A program made the translations under genes and the position numbers. A stretch of DNA of 64,000 nt from Aurifilum marmelostoma (taxonomy: Eukaryota; Ascomycota; Sordariomycetes; Diaporthales; Cryphonectriaceae). The notes under the pieces are model-generated. The model did not search any database. It worked only from the letters and a program-made list of their open reading frames with translations, and was not told the DNA's origin. The stretch covers positions 248,001-312,000 of the forward strand of contig JAMXSV010000004.1 of the NCBI GenBank assembly GCA_027559495.1, given 5' to 3'. The first letter of the stretch is position 1. Every line of letters begins with the position of its first letter. Positions 23,601 to 34,895 of the stretch are shown here, one piece after another.

Positions 23601-26600
23601 GTCTGGCAGGGCAGGGAGGAGGGCATCGGGAAGGCTGACCAGTGACCGAGCAAGCAGATGTGGCCGAAACCGGGCCGAGCATTCATGGAAGATCCCCGCA
23701 TGTTACAGCCAGAGAACATCAACAGGTAAGTAGGTCTTAGTGCCTGTGACTGGTAGCGACCTGTTGTTGTACAACCCGGAGGCGAGCATCTGACAGGTGC
23801 CCGTTGCGGCTGGAGTGAACCTTGGTGGTTACTTAGGCCTAGACCCTGCCCATGCGAGACCGAGGTTCTGAGGCTGGGCCCCGGGAGGGTCTGGATCTGG
23901 GGAGAGGGAACCACGTGGGCAAAAGTGCAGCGTCAGAAGAGCTCTGGCCCGTCGAGGTGGAGAGTAATGACAGGGAGAAGTCGAAAAAAAAAAAAAAAGA
24001 TCAGTTCATTGATCAAGACGAATATGAACTCCTCAGCCGCAAAGGCCGCAGAGCAAAAATGCAAGAAAATAAAAATAAAATCCGGTGCCCTGGTTGCATT
24101 CATACCCATGTTCGCAATCCCCTGCTCGTGAGAGACTGATCCATTTCTCATTCGACGATCGTCTTTCCCACTACGAGGTACCATGTAAGTTTGGCGAATC
24201 CAGCCAACACTCCGATTCCTGGATGACAGGCGGTATACAGAACCAGCCCGAATGTGTCTGACATCCATTCCCCTCCTCGCTTGTTTGGAAGAAGGGCACC
24301 CCCGGCCTGCTGAATGTTGTTGGGCGACGGGCTGATAAGATGAGCATGCCCTCCCGCTCTGTGGTGGTGGTGTTGTATTCCTTGTCGACGGAAGCAACCC
24401 GAGTCGCAAGAACATTGGGGCCCAAGGGGCCGTTCATTCAGCCTCCAAGCTCGGGTTTCCTGGCCCTGTCACCAGACATACTAACCGGAGTACCTGCTGT
24501 ATGGTACATATTGCAGTACTAGGTGCTGCGACAGGAACATGGGTTATCTCCGCCGGGGGGGAAGGGGGGAGGGGGTTGTTCTGTACGTCTGTACTGTACC
24601 ATGCGTTACTTACGCATTCGTATTTCACATCCGCATCCCTACCCTGCAGACTTGAAGTCCGTCCCTCACCTCGGCCGACTCGAGACACGCCCTTTGTCCG
24701 CCCCCCGACGGGCTCGCTGCTCTCCTGCGCGGTTTTACTTACCTCACAGATGAGCGGTGAGACGCAGGAAGAAGCACAGCATGCTCGATGGCATGCCTTT
24801 TGTTTCGATGGGGAGGAAAAAAGGGTATTGTACCACAAGAACCATCGTCGATTGAGCGAGTTGTGAATGAATGCGTGGATCAGGTCTTGGTTGGAAAATG
24901 GTTGCATGTATCGATGTTGGCAAGCAGACGGCGTGCAAATCTCTCAGGAGCTGGGTAAGCTGGGGGTGGTCTAGCGACTATGGGGCGCGCCCCCCCTGGC
25001 TGCTTAGAGGCGGCAGCTCGCTAGATGATAACCCGTGCCGGCAGAAACGGCCCTACTTGTACATGGCACAGTAGATAAAGAATAAAGAGGAGGGAGGCAC
25101 GGAGGTAGTGAGAAAAAACTTGTTGCTGCAAAGTGGAACAAGAGACTATCAAGAGAGTAGACTAGCGTAGGATGTCATGTCAATCAGTCAATCAGTCAGT
25201 CAGTCCAGGGCAGAGCCAGTCGGGTCAGATGCGGAACGAGTGAGGGTGAAAGTCCGTGCAGCTTTCTTGCCGCGTGGAAATGAGAAAGCCCAGCTGTGGT
25301 AGTTCCCTGATCGACGGGGACGCTTCCAAGGAACATATCAGGGGGGCCCAGATGGAAAAGAAGAAGAGAAAGGAAAGAATGCAAACACCAAGGATAGGCA
25401 TGACTATCCCCGCCCATCCCATCTCTCTCTCTCCCTCCCTCCCTCCCCCCCCCCCCCCCCTCACATTCACCCATATCCCCTGCGCATCATCTCTGGGATG
25501 ACGTTTTGTTTCGTTTCGGAGGAAGGCAAGGTGATGCTGCCACAGGCCGGACAGACAGCTGCCAGCCGAACACAGCACAGCACAGCCGCCCATGCCGCCT
25601 GGTTTATTCGTCTCAACTTCTTCATCTAGGCATACCAACAACTGGCCGAGGGCTGGACAATTGTCGATTCCAACATGTCATGCATATGGGGTGTGGCACG
25701 TACAGCTGTAGCGCTGACTGGTTGTGGTTGACAACTGGAGACTGGATCCTTCGCAGCGACAGCAGCACGTAATCCCTACTGCATGCTTGCCGCCGCCGCT
25801 TTGCTGAGCGGGCCTGGAGAGATGGGGGCCTTTGGGGGGCGGGGGGGCCTGAATGAGGCGAAACCAAGCCTCGATAGCCTGCGATAGTGCCAAAAAGTTG
25901 TAGGTCATGGGCAAGGAGCAGAGCACCGCTAGCAGGACAGGGGCACAGGGGGGGTGGTATCCGCCCAGGCCCGCAAGCTCCCGAGGCTGCCCCATCCACT
26001 GCTCCTCCACACCCTGTTCTGCCTGCTACGGCGCACCTCCTCACCTACTCAGTACCTACGACAGCCAGTCGTATACTTGTACTTGTAGTGTGCTGAAAGT
26101 ACGTAGTACGTAGTACATACGCAGGACCGGGGGCTGTGTCTGGCTTGCCTGGGCGGTGGGCCTGTGAGAAGTGTGGTGCCGCAATCCCATCAGTCGATGC
26201 TGTGCAGGTCATGTGCGGGCACGCGATTCCGGTCGTCTTGGGTGTCGCAAGTCATGGTCCCTTTGCTCCGCCGGCTTCCGATCGTACCTTGTGTGAACCC
26301 GTGGGCTGCAGGTGACTGAGTTGACTGGTCACCCACTGACCTTGTCAGGTCTTGTGTGGTCAGGCTCAGGCTCTGGCTCAGGCTCAGGCACACAAACCTA
26401 CTACGCCTTTCGCCTCTTCTCTCACCTAATCTTTCCAATCTCAACTCTCCACCTCAGCACCCCCCCTCCCCCCTAACCACTAAAACGGCGGCGGCCCCCT
26501 CCCCCCAGCACTGTCTACTTGGTACAGCAGGCCTGCACGCTCCTTCGCCTCAGATTGCGACCCCCAGTGCACAGGCCAGACCTAACCCCAACCAAACCTT

Positions 26601-27822
26601 GACCTTGACCTTGGTCCCTTTTTTTTCTCCTCACCTAGATCCAACTTGCTGAACTCACTTCCCGTCTTCGTCATCATCGTTCATCTCCTCGTCTTGTTTA
26701 GGTTCTTTTTTCTCTTCTTCTACTTCTTCTTCTCTCAAACCCCCGTTCCATTCCCTATCCCCCGATCTCACACCCACTAAACCACAACGACATCACAGAC
26801 TGATTCCCACCGATCCTTCCCCCTCCGACCTCCTCCACCATCGACTTTCCTGCCTCCGGCTTCTAAACTCTTCCTCAGCGCGACCTTTTCCAATACAATT
26901 TCAACCCTTCCCAAAAAATACAGCTGGTTCGTACCACAGTAATGTTAATCAGAAGCCTTTGACCGGACATCCCTCTCTGGGCAGCGAGGTTGTCTCGGAC
27001 GGTCTCATTTCATCTGTCGAGCATCTCGCCGAACGACAAGACGAGATTGGGGCTGAGAAAGTGCTTCAATATACGGTCTTTTTTCTTGCTCCGAAATAGA
27101 GTCGCCCATCCAAAGAATCCACTCACCCACCCGCCCACCCGCCACGGTCTAACGACTTGGTATTGCGAGGCCCATTTTCCCACGCGAGACAGTCCGCCTG
27201 CCTCCTTTGGCCATCGCCTTCACCCCCGAGACGAGACATTGGCTCAGCTCAGCCTTGTCTCTCGTCCCCTTGTCCTCCAGACGTCCCTACTGTCGATCTT
27301 CTTTCCCTCGGACTCGGGACGTACCGTCACGCCGGCCCCTTGGGGAACCTTCTCCCCTCTCCTCCTTGCAACACACACCTAGGCTATCACCACCACCTCG
27401 CGACTCTTGACATCCCTCCTCTCTTTCGTCTCTGCAGGGCCAGCTCGTTCTGGTTCTGCCCTCCTCGGACAAGCTGGATTCGTATGTCTCTTCCTTTCCG
27501 GCCTTCCCTTAGCACCTACCTGATTCTGTTTCCACCCTGCCGACATTTCCCACCCCGGTTCCCTCACATCAGTTCAGAGAAGGGACTTTTGCTTCACTGG
27601 TTCCTGTCTCACATTACTCTGGGCGGTTCACATTCCTGAGCATGTCCCACCAAAAATAACCCCTGTCTTCTTTTTTTTCTTCTCTTTCTCCTTTGCTTCT
27701 TCCTGTCCTGTGGTACATTGCTGGGTTTTGGTTCGCTGTGAACCGACCAACCATCCTTGGCTGGACACACCACACGGTCTCCCCACCTTGGCCATCGTTC
27801 CACGTCAGGCTCCGAGCTTCCT
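20641..27822. other. Gene-poor block of 7.2 kb
   Basis: No intact gene is supported. The left part (20700-22000) may hold decayed upstream exons of the transcription factor; see findings. 22000-26350 shows only short frames, T, A and C homopolymers (for example C18 near 25443-25460), and small tandem motifs such as CAGT repeats near 25180-25203 and GTAC-type repeats near 26098-26120. From about 26380 to 27820 the sequence is strongly pyrimidine-rich, as expected for the promoter and long leader of SEC2. Confidence 0.55.
25426..25461 (+). repeat. CT/C-rich low-complexity tract
   Basis: CTCTCTCC and CCCT units run into about 18 consecutive C. It is non-coding and likely to be length-variable. 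Confidence 0.75.
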
Positions 27823-30078
27823 ATGGAGGTGCAGACAGCTAACTTTGGATGGCGCAGCTTCATGACCGTGGCCTCAGGATGGTCACAATTCCATCATGGC
27901 CCTAGCCCGAGCCCGGCCTCGACGCCGCAGCAGATCAGCCGACTCCGCTCACAGTCCACCGCGACAGGTCCTCCCACCAGGTCTCTCTCCGCCTCCGCCG
28001 TCACCAAGCCGCGATCGAATACCCAGAGCTCGAGCCTGACCGCCGACTTGTCCTCCTTCGCCACGCGGGACCGATCCTTCAGTGGTATCTCGGAGGGCGA
28101 TCTCGACCTGACCACAATACCCGACCCCCGCAGTCGGTCCATGACGCCCTCGAACATGGACGGCGCCTCGACCCCGCACCAGCAGCACCCGGGGCTGAGC
28201 GACGAGGTCGCCACGCTCAGCTCCAAGCTTGTCCAGGCCATCAACCACCAGACCACCCTCGACGACAGCCTTTCCGAGACCCGAGCCGAGCTCGACAGGG
28301 CCCGCGAGCAGATCAGGTCCATGGAGGTCCAGCTCGACAAGCAAAGAGAAATGTTGGTTGGCGACATCTGGATTCGGCGAAAGTCGGTTGAGGCTGAGAA
28401 GACTAACCTGTTGTCCAGGATCGCGGAGGAGAAGAGGCTGCGCCTGGAGGCCGAGCAGGAGAGGAAGCGGATCGAGCAGGAGCTGGAGAACCTGACGACG
28501 GAGCTGTTCGAGGAGGCCAACAACATGGTCATCTCGGCCAAGGAGGAGGCGCGCAAGGAGCAGGACGTCGTCCAGCGCAAGAACGACCTGCTCAAGGCCC
28601 AGCTGGCCGACACCGAGGGCCTCCTCAAGTCGCAGCAGGAGCAGCTCATCGAGCTGAAGCGGGTCATGGAGCAGATGACGGCCGACCGGGACGACCAGAC
28701 CGCCACCACGACCCCGTCCTCCCCGGGCTACAGCAAGTTCGACACGCGCGAGGACGACACGCCGACATCGGAAATCGGTTCGCAGTCCGGGCTGCCCGAC
28801 CTCATCGCGCCCTCGTACCCCACGAGCTTCACCCACCTCCTGCAGCCCGTCCTGCGCACTGACATCAACGCCTACCAGGACTTTGTGAACCTCTGCGAGA
28901 CTTCGAGGAGGGTGGCCAGCAGGCCTCCCTCGGGCACCCACACGGCTCTCGGCCTCGGCCTGATCGGGTCCAGCGCCAGTGCTGCTTCTGTAGGCATACA
29001 CTCGAGCGCCTCCACGGCCTCGTTATCCTCGACCGGCTCGCCGGCAGCCTCCTCCACGTTCTCGCCGCAGACACCAAACACCCCTGCCTCGGCACACAGC
29101 GTTGCGCCGTCGCTGCCGATACCCCCGCTCAAGGACACCAAATTCTACAAGCGGGTGCTAGCAGAGGACATCGAGCCGACGCTGCGGCTGGACAGTGCGC
29201 CGGGTCTGTCGTGGTTAGCCCGCCGCTCGGTCATTGCGGCCATGTCGGACGGCTCGCTGGTCGTGGAGCCCGTGCCGACGACGGGCACCTACGCCATGCT
29301 CTCGAAACCACAGCTATACCCGTGCTCGCTCTGCGGCGAGAGCCGTAAGGACGACGAGTACCTGCGGCGATACCGGTTCCGCACCAGCGAGAACAGCTCC
29401 TCCCAGCGCTACCCCCTCTGCAGGTACTGTCTCAACCGCGTGCGTGCCACCTGCGACTTCCTCGGGTTCCTGAGGATCGTCAAGGACGGCCACTGGCGGA
29501 CGGATGACGACGACTCCGAGAAGGCAGCATGGGAGGAGAGCGTGAGGCTGCGTGAGAACATGTTCTGGACCCGCATCGGCGGCGGGGTCCGCCCCATCAT
29601 GCAGGGCTTCCAGGTGCACACAACACAGAGCGTTGTCGAGAAGAGCCCTCGTCCGAGCCGGGATGAGGCCGTTCCTCCCCTACCTGACAGCAGAGCCTCT
29701 TCGGTCAGAGGTGAAAAGATGGGCGATGACCAGGGTCAAGATGACGGACCGATGATTACCACCAGTCCACATGACGAGGACAAGTCAGATGAGTTTGAGA
29801 CGCCCTCGGAAGAGCTGACGCCCGAAGCCTCGCTGGCCACCGTTCCCGACATCAAGGAGGGCGGAGATGAGGAGCAAGACACTGCCACAGACAACGAACC
29901 ACCCCTCGACATCGCGGACGAGGCGTTGCGTGGCAATAAAGACGAAGTCAAAGCCGTCCCCAGGCCGCCACGGACACCATCACCCTGCGACAGCAACCGA
30001 CTCTCGTCTCAGTCGCTCACGCCAAAGTCTCTGGAGTCTAGCAAGAACATCTCCTTGAATATTCCAAGCAACTCTTGA
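27823..30078 (+). CDS. SEC2: Sec2 family Rab guanine-nucleotide exchange factor
   Basis: Sec2 activates the Rab GTPase Sec4 on secretory vesicles and so drives polarised exocytosis at hyphal tips. A Ser/Thr-rich N-terminus is followed by a long heptad-rich coiled coil at about residues 128-290. That coiled coil contains the GEF core, with LEAEQERKRIEQELENLT followed by the ELFEEANNMV motif shared by Sec2 and Rabin8. A second conserved block follows: LLQPVLRTDINAYQDFVNL, then KDTKFYKRVLAEDIEPTL. Two CxxC pairs (PCSLCGE near residue 502, PLCRYCLN near 533) look like a zinc knuckle, with HWRTD downstream. The C-terminal tail is acidic and Ser/Pro-rich. I take the first ATG of the frame (27823). 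The frame is open further upstream without an ATG (from TTG 27757), so a spliced upstream first exon is possible. Length is 751 aa, and there is no intron in the main body. Confidence 0.9.
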   Translation: MEVQTANFGWRSFMTVASGWSQFHHGPSPSPASTPQQISRLRSQSTATGPPTRSLSASAVTKPRSNTQSSSLTADLSSFATRDRSFSGISEGDLDLTTIPDPRSRSMTPSNMDGASTPHQQHPGLSDEVATLSSKLVQAINHQTTLDDSLSETRAELDRAREQIRSMEVQLDKQREMLVGDIWIRRKSVEAEKTNLLSRIAEEKRLRLEAEQERKRIEQELENLTTELFEEANNMVISAKEEARKEQDVVQRKNDLLKAQLADTEGLLKSQQEQLIELKRVMEQMTADRDDQTATTTPSSPGYSKFDTREDDTPTSEIGSQSGLPDLIAPSYPTSFTHLLQPVLRTDINAYQDFVNLCETSRRVASRPPSGTHTALGLGLIGSSASAASVGIHSSASTASLSSTGSPAASSTFSPQTPNTPASAHSVAPSLPIPPLKDTKFYKRVLAEDIEPTLRLDSAPGLSWLARRSVIAAMSDGSLVVEPVPTTGTYAMLSKPQLYPCSLCGESRKDDEYLRRYRFRTSENSSSQRYPLCRYCLNRVRATCDFLGFLRIVKDGHWRTDDDDSEKAAWEESVRLRENMFWTRIGGGVRPIMQGFQVHTTQSVVEKSPRPSRDEAVPPLPDSRASSVRGEKMGDDQGQDDGPMITTSPHDEDKSDEFETPSEELTPEASLATVPDIKEGGDEEQDTATDNEPPLDIADEALRGNKDEVKAVPRPPRTPSPCDSNRLSSQSLTPKSLESSKNISLNIPSNS

Positions 30079-30418
30079 GGGTTGTCATTGTAACGGCACC
30101 CACCCCCAACAAGAAACCTAATGATTTCCCGCACACATACACACATACACAACTCCTTTTCAGATCTATACATTTTAATACGACGACTGCGGCCGCCGAG
30201 CAGGAAGCATCGGATCCCAGCATTCACAACCCTCGAGACGGCACATGCTATCCGGTACACACCGGGACTTTACTCGTTCCAGGCGTTTTGGGAACTCTTA
30301 TGATGAAGATGCCGCCAACCTGATTGCCTCTTGGAAGATACTCGCGCGCGTGGGTCACAGTTTCATGCATGACGCCGCTGCAATAGACGCATGATCACGG
30401 TGTTGATATCTGGACCAC

Positions 30419-30439
30419 GAGAGAGAGAGAGAGAGAGAG
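30419..30439 (+). repeat. GA dinucleotide microsatellite
   Basis: About ten GA units, non-coding. Confidence 0.85.
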
Positions 30440-32232
30440 GCTGGCGGACAGACTACGGTAGACAACTTCCTGGAAACAAAAAGAATCTTCTTACGAATAG
30501 CCGTCGACAAGATCACAGATACTTGACGCAAGACGTACGGGCTGGCCTGGACGGACGGACGGGCACCTATACGACGGAAAAGCCATTCTGGGCAAGGGGT
30601 GTGGGGGGGGGGGGTAATTCATTCTCATGGCTGGGAGGGCCTGGCTGGTTGGCGGCGTCGGTCCACGGATAGGACAGGACAGGATGGAGGAGAGAGGGAG
30701 TGAGACATAGAGGGAGAGAGCATCCAACTCTTGTGTCACGCAAAAAATTAGTACCTTTTTAATCATACCAGAAGACATGGCATCAATGCGACCTCCTCCT
30801 AGGAGGTGACGCTACATTCAACGCTGGCTCCCACTTTGACTCTCCAACCATCCTCTGTGTGCTTGGGTGCGTGTACGCGTGTGTGTGGTGTGTATGTGGG
30901 TGTGTGTGGTCACGAACAACATTTACAACCCTAACCCTATGTTTTCTCATCGCACTGTGAGCTTTTTCCTGTCCCCCATGTCTCCCAAGTGTGCTCACGA
31001 AGGAATCCTTCAGGGCCAACTTGCATCAGTGAATGACAATATACCATTACCATGATTGATGACGGAAAGGGCCCCCTTTCTTCTTGTTTGTCTGTGAATT
31101 CTCACTGGTAAAACTCTTCGTCAGAAACCCCAATCGGAGCAGGGGATGACGAGCCATCCCGTGCCGTTGGACCCGACTGCTGTCTCAGTCATCTCGTCAG
31201 TCGGCGGCCCACGACCAGCAAAAAGAAAGCGTTGTCCCGATCTGCAGTGTTTGACGATCCTTTCCCGTTGGGAAAAAAAAGAAAAAAAAAGAAGAAAGAA
31301 AAAAAGCAGCAGCAGCGGCATCCTAGCCGGATCCATGAATGTTGTGGTGTAGCGGCGGCCCCTGGTGCGTTACCGGCATGTGAGTGAGGAGAGGAGCCGG
31401 GCGCTTAACCCACATCGCCAACTGGTTGACCACGGCCCCGCTTTTGACTCTCTCGCCTGCTTATGTACATGGGCCGAGCCGGGGGGGGGGGGAAAGGTGG
31501 TGGGTACGCACAGCAGGAGAGGGAAGAAGAGGCCTGTGGCGGCGGCGACGACTTGACTGACTGCCGCTAGACGGGGCCCCTCAACTTTGGGGGGGATGGA
31601 TGATTGATGTGACTGATGGATGGTGCTTGCTTCTTTCTCTTTTTTCTGTTTTCTTCTGAGACACAGGCTGGTTGGTGTCAGGACTGAAGCCGTAACTGAG
31701 GCACTTGTCTGACAGGCTCCAGCGACTACACAGACACACCGTCACACGCTCTCGGCTGCTCTATTGGTTCGAGATGGTGATGACTGAATGACTGACTGCA
31801 TGCATGTGGTATGTTCTGGTATTGGGAGGGAGAGAGGAGGGGGGGGGGGAGACGGGGGGCGGAGAACAAGGGACAAGGAGGACGAGGAGGAGGAGGAGGA
31901 GGAGGGGAGGTGTCTATCAGACTATCACCTCGCCATCCCAGCAACTCTCACGGCGGTTCGCCCTCGAGGATGGATGCCCAGCACATGACGACGATTGGTC
32001 GAGCACGACAGGGGCCGGGGATAGAGGCGGCACAGAGTGACGGACCCCCTGCCGGGCGATCTGACTGGTCACGTCTGCACATACAATGCCCGTCTGGACC
32101 CCGTCCTGTCTTTTACACCACCACCTACAAGGTGCATGGCTATTCTGGTTCTGCCCTTCCAGATAGGCTCTCTCTGTTCTCCACCCTGCAGTGATCAACC
32201 TCCGTCGAGCTGCACGGGCATGGCATGGTGAG

Positions 32233-32267
32233 ATCCATCCATCCATCCATCCACCCATCCATCCACT
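32233..32267 (+). repeat. ATCC tetranucleotide repeat
   Basis: About eight imperfect ATCC units in the leader region upstream of the BIM1-like gene. Confidence 0.8.
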
Positions 32268-32948
32268 ACCCACCCATCCTCGCCGGGCGGCTAGCAGTAG
32301 ATTCTTGTGTCGACGGGCCCATGTTACCTTTGGCCCCTCGGGCCCAGAATGCTGCAGCATGCTGCCACATTTCACCTGGCACACTTGCAATGGCGCGTTG
32401 CTCATTCTCTTGCCCCCCCCTCCCCCGTCCCCCCCATTCGAGGCCTGCGATAGGGTGGTTCCTTTTGACGACCCTCGCCTCTGCGCCCCTCCCCCTCCCC
32501 GTGTTCCGGACCCACGGAATCACGGCAGAAAATGGCCATGCGCCGCACACACACACACACACACACAGATGCATAGCACAGGTACGTAGGTAGTGTCAAG
32601 GTGGGTGTGGGTGATCAACCTTGCTGGGCTCTACTCTCATATTATCTAGACCGTCGCCCGTCCCTCTTTTTTTTTTCTAATTTGTTTTTTTTTTCTTGCA
32701 TTTTGCAACCCCAACTTTCCGTTTTCCGAATTCTTGTACAACTTCCAAAGGTGACACGAATTATAGACGACCTCATCCACACAACGGCAGCACCCTTCGG
32801 CCACCCGACGCCGAATCATCGCCCGGACCGCTGCAGCGCACACTGCCCATCACTCATAGGCAGCGTCGCCGTATAGCTAGCTAGCTACCTACCTGGGCGC
32901 AGCCTGAGCGACAACCAGAAGAAGAGGCCCGTCAAAGCCTTCAGCAGT

Positions 32949-33075
32949 TCTCTCTCTCTCTCTCTCTCTCTCTATATCGAGGACAGACGGACAGCACTTT
33001 ACCGCACCGGCCGGCTCTTGCGCCTTGCATACACACAGCAGACACCTCCCACACACACACACACACACACACACA
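32949..33075 (+). repeat. CT and CA microsatellites just before the BIM1-like start
   Basis: A CT tract (32949-32973) and a CA tract (33050-33075) lie within 140 bases of the ATG at 33086. They are therefore probably in the 5' leader and could vary between strains. Confidence 0.85.
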
Positions 33076-33085
33076 TCTTGCAGCC

Positions 33086-34315
33086 ATGCTCTCATCATCA
33101 CCAATACTTGCGCTGCTCAGCGCAGCAGCAACATTGACATCCGCACACACCGTCATCACATACCCCGGGTGGAGAGGCGACAACCTCATCACCAACGCTA
33201 CGTTTCCCTATGGCATGCAATGGATGTACCCATGTGAGTTTTTCTTGTCTTTTCTTTTTCTCTTCTTCACCAGTCCTGGTCTCCAACCCGGTCAGCCTTG
33301 TGTACCTCACGAAAACATGTCCCATGATCGCACCGCCTCTGCACCAGCTCTCGCTACGAACGGCAGACTGCAGTCAAACTTTCACCCTCTCCCGACCTCG
33401 GTCTGCCGGTCTCGAAGCATATCCAACTCTCGCACCACCACATGTTTCCCCCCCCCCCCCATCTGAGCCCACAAACCCCAACCAAGTCTCTCCTGATCAA
33501 CCAAGCTGACAATGAATCCTCCTCCTTCACCAAAAATAAAGGCGGCGGCTACCCAACAACCACAAACCGGACCTACTGGCCCACCACCGGCGGAGCCATA
33601 GCCATGCAGCCGGGCTGGTTCCAGGGCCACCAGACGGCCTTTATGTACGTCAACCTGGGCTTCGGCACCGACGGTCCGGACGGCGGGCCGCCCAACATGA
33701 GCTTCCCCATGGTGTCGCCCTTCCAGATCATCGGGCCCTCGGCGAACCCGTACGCGGGCACCATCTGTCTGCCGCAGGTGCCCCTCCCCGCCAACACCAG
33801 CGTGCAGGCCGGGGATAACGCCACGATCCAGGTCGTGGAGCTTGCAAAGCACGGCGCCTCGCTCTTTTCGGTGAGTTTCCTTCTTTGTCTTGTTTCTTCT
33901 TGGTGGGAGGAGGAGGGGGGATGTCGCAGGGGAACAATCTTTCTCCCTTCCTCCCCTTTCTTCTTCCCTCCCACCTTGGCCCGAGCCAAATCATCCCTGA
34001 AGCATAAACAAACAAAGCCAACTGACATCTGGTCTACTTCTCTCTTTCCCACAGTGCGTCGACATCACCTTTGTCGACCCCGACGACGAACGCCTCCCCG
34101 AGGTCAACGCCACCAACTGCTACAACAGCAACGACATCGGCTTCGCCGACGTCTACACCGTCGTCACCCGCGAGTCCGGCGCCAACCCCAACATCACCTC
34201 GGGCGCCAGCGAGACCGTCTTTTGGTACTTTGGCAGGCACGGCGGCGCCAGGTCTGTGTGGAACTATGTCGGCCTTGCGCCTGTGGTCCTGGGGGCTGCG
34301 TGGTTGATGCTCTAA
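33086..34315 (+). CDS. BIM1-like / X325-family secreted copper-binding protein, GPI-type tail
   Basis: This family is LPMO-related but lacks polysaccharide oxidation. Members bind copper at the cell surface, and Cryptococcus BIM1 supports copper acquisition. Three exons, 33086-33233, 33542-33870 and 34055-34315, give 245 aa. Introns are GTGAGT...AAAG (308 nt, unusually long here) and GTGAGT...CACAG (184 nt). The first junction restores the Cys of MYPCGGYP. A signal peptide (residues 1-20) ends so that the mature protein begins with His21 (HTVITYPGWRGDNL), the N-terminal His of the copper 'histidine brace'. Family motifs follow: QWMYPCGG, TNRTYWPTTGGAI and CVDITFVD. Several N-glycosylation sequons are present. 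The hydrophobic C-terminus (LAPVVLGAAWLML) after a Ser/Gly-rich stretch suggests GPI anchoring. Confidence 0.88.
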
Positions 34316-34895
34316 AGAAAGAGAGGGGGGGGGGGGGAGGGAAAAGCAGCCATGAGCGGGGGTGATTGAAACGTGGGATTGATCATGAATTGGCAGCAAT
34401 GATACTAATTATTCCTTTGGTTTATTTGGGAGGCATCCGGGTGAATGGCGTTTCACTGGACTATGATATCTTGTTGAATTCATTTTGCGTCTTGTCTTTT
34501 CCCACAGCCAGCAATCCTCAATTATATGCCAGAGACAGGAAAAGACTTGGGCAGTGTAGACACGTCAGGGTAGTGTGACGACTTCGTGGGCCATATTATT
34601 GGTCTAGGTCGACCATGATCCTCCTCTGTTGATATTTGTTCATGCATTTGACCACGTCATATTGTATAATCAATGCAAGATATTCTCCTTCACCTTGGTC
34701 TCCATCTTGATGACAATCATGGGGCACCTGTTGCTGCAAGAGTTCACACACAGAGTCATGAAGTTGGACTTGATCAATAGATGCCTCTGGCATGCTCTCA
34801 TTGTATCTACTGCTACTTGAAGTAAATCCAAGTCTGAAGCACTCAAAGTCATCTCCAGAACTCCATGGCTATGTATCACAAAAGCCCAAGCACCA
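34316..34895. other. Intergenic between convergent genes
   Basis: This is the shared 3' flank of the BIM1-like gene (+) and DOA1 (-). A G-run follows the BIM1-like stop. Nothing else is seen. Confidence 0.6.

Larger units (their letters stand above)
30079..33085. other. Intergenic, 3 kb, microsatellite-rich
   Basis: No gene is supported. It contains GA (30419-30439), G10 (30605-30614), GT-rich (30865-30910), ATCC, CA and CT microsatellites, A-rich and T-rich runs, and one interstitial telomere-like CCCTAACCCTA (30929-30939). The right end is the leader of the BIM1-like gene. Confidence 0.6.

Noticed and set aside
23183..23914. 243-codon minus-strand open frame
   Set aside because: It shows no domain, has a composition like translated non-coding DNA and spans homopolymers. 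Probably chance in GC-rich spacer.
20641..27822. Considered as a transposon-derived block
   Set aside because: No terminal repeats, target-site duplications, reverse-transcriptase, transposase or integrase motifs were seen, and no obvious RIP-like base skew.
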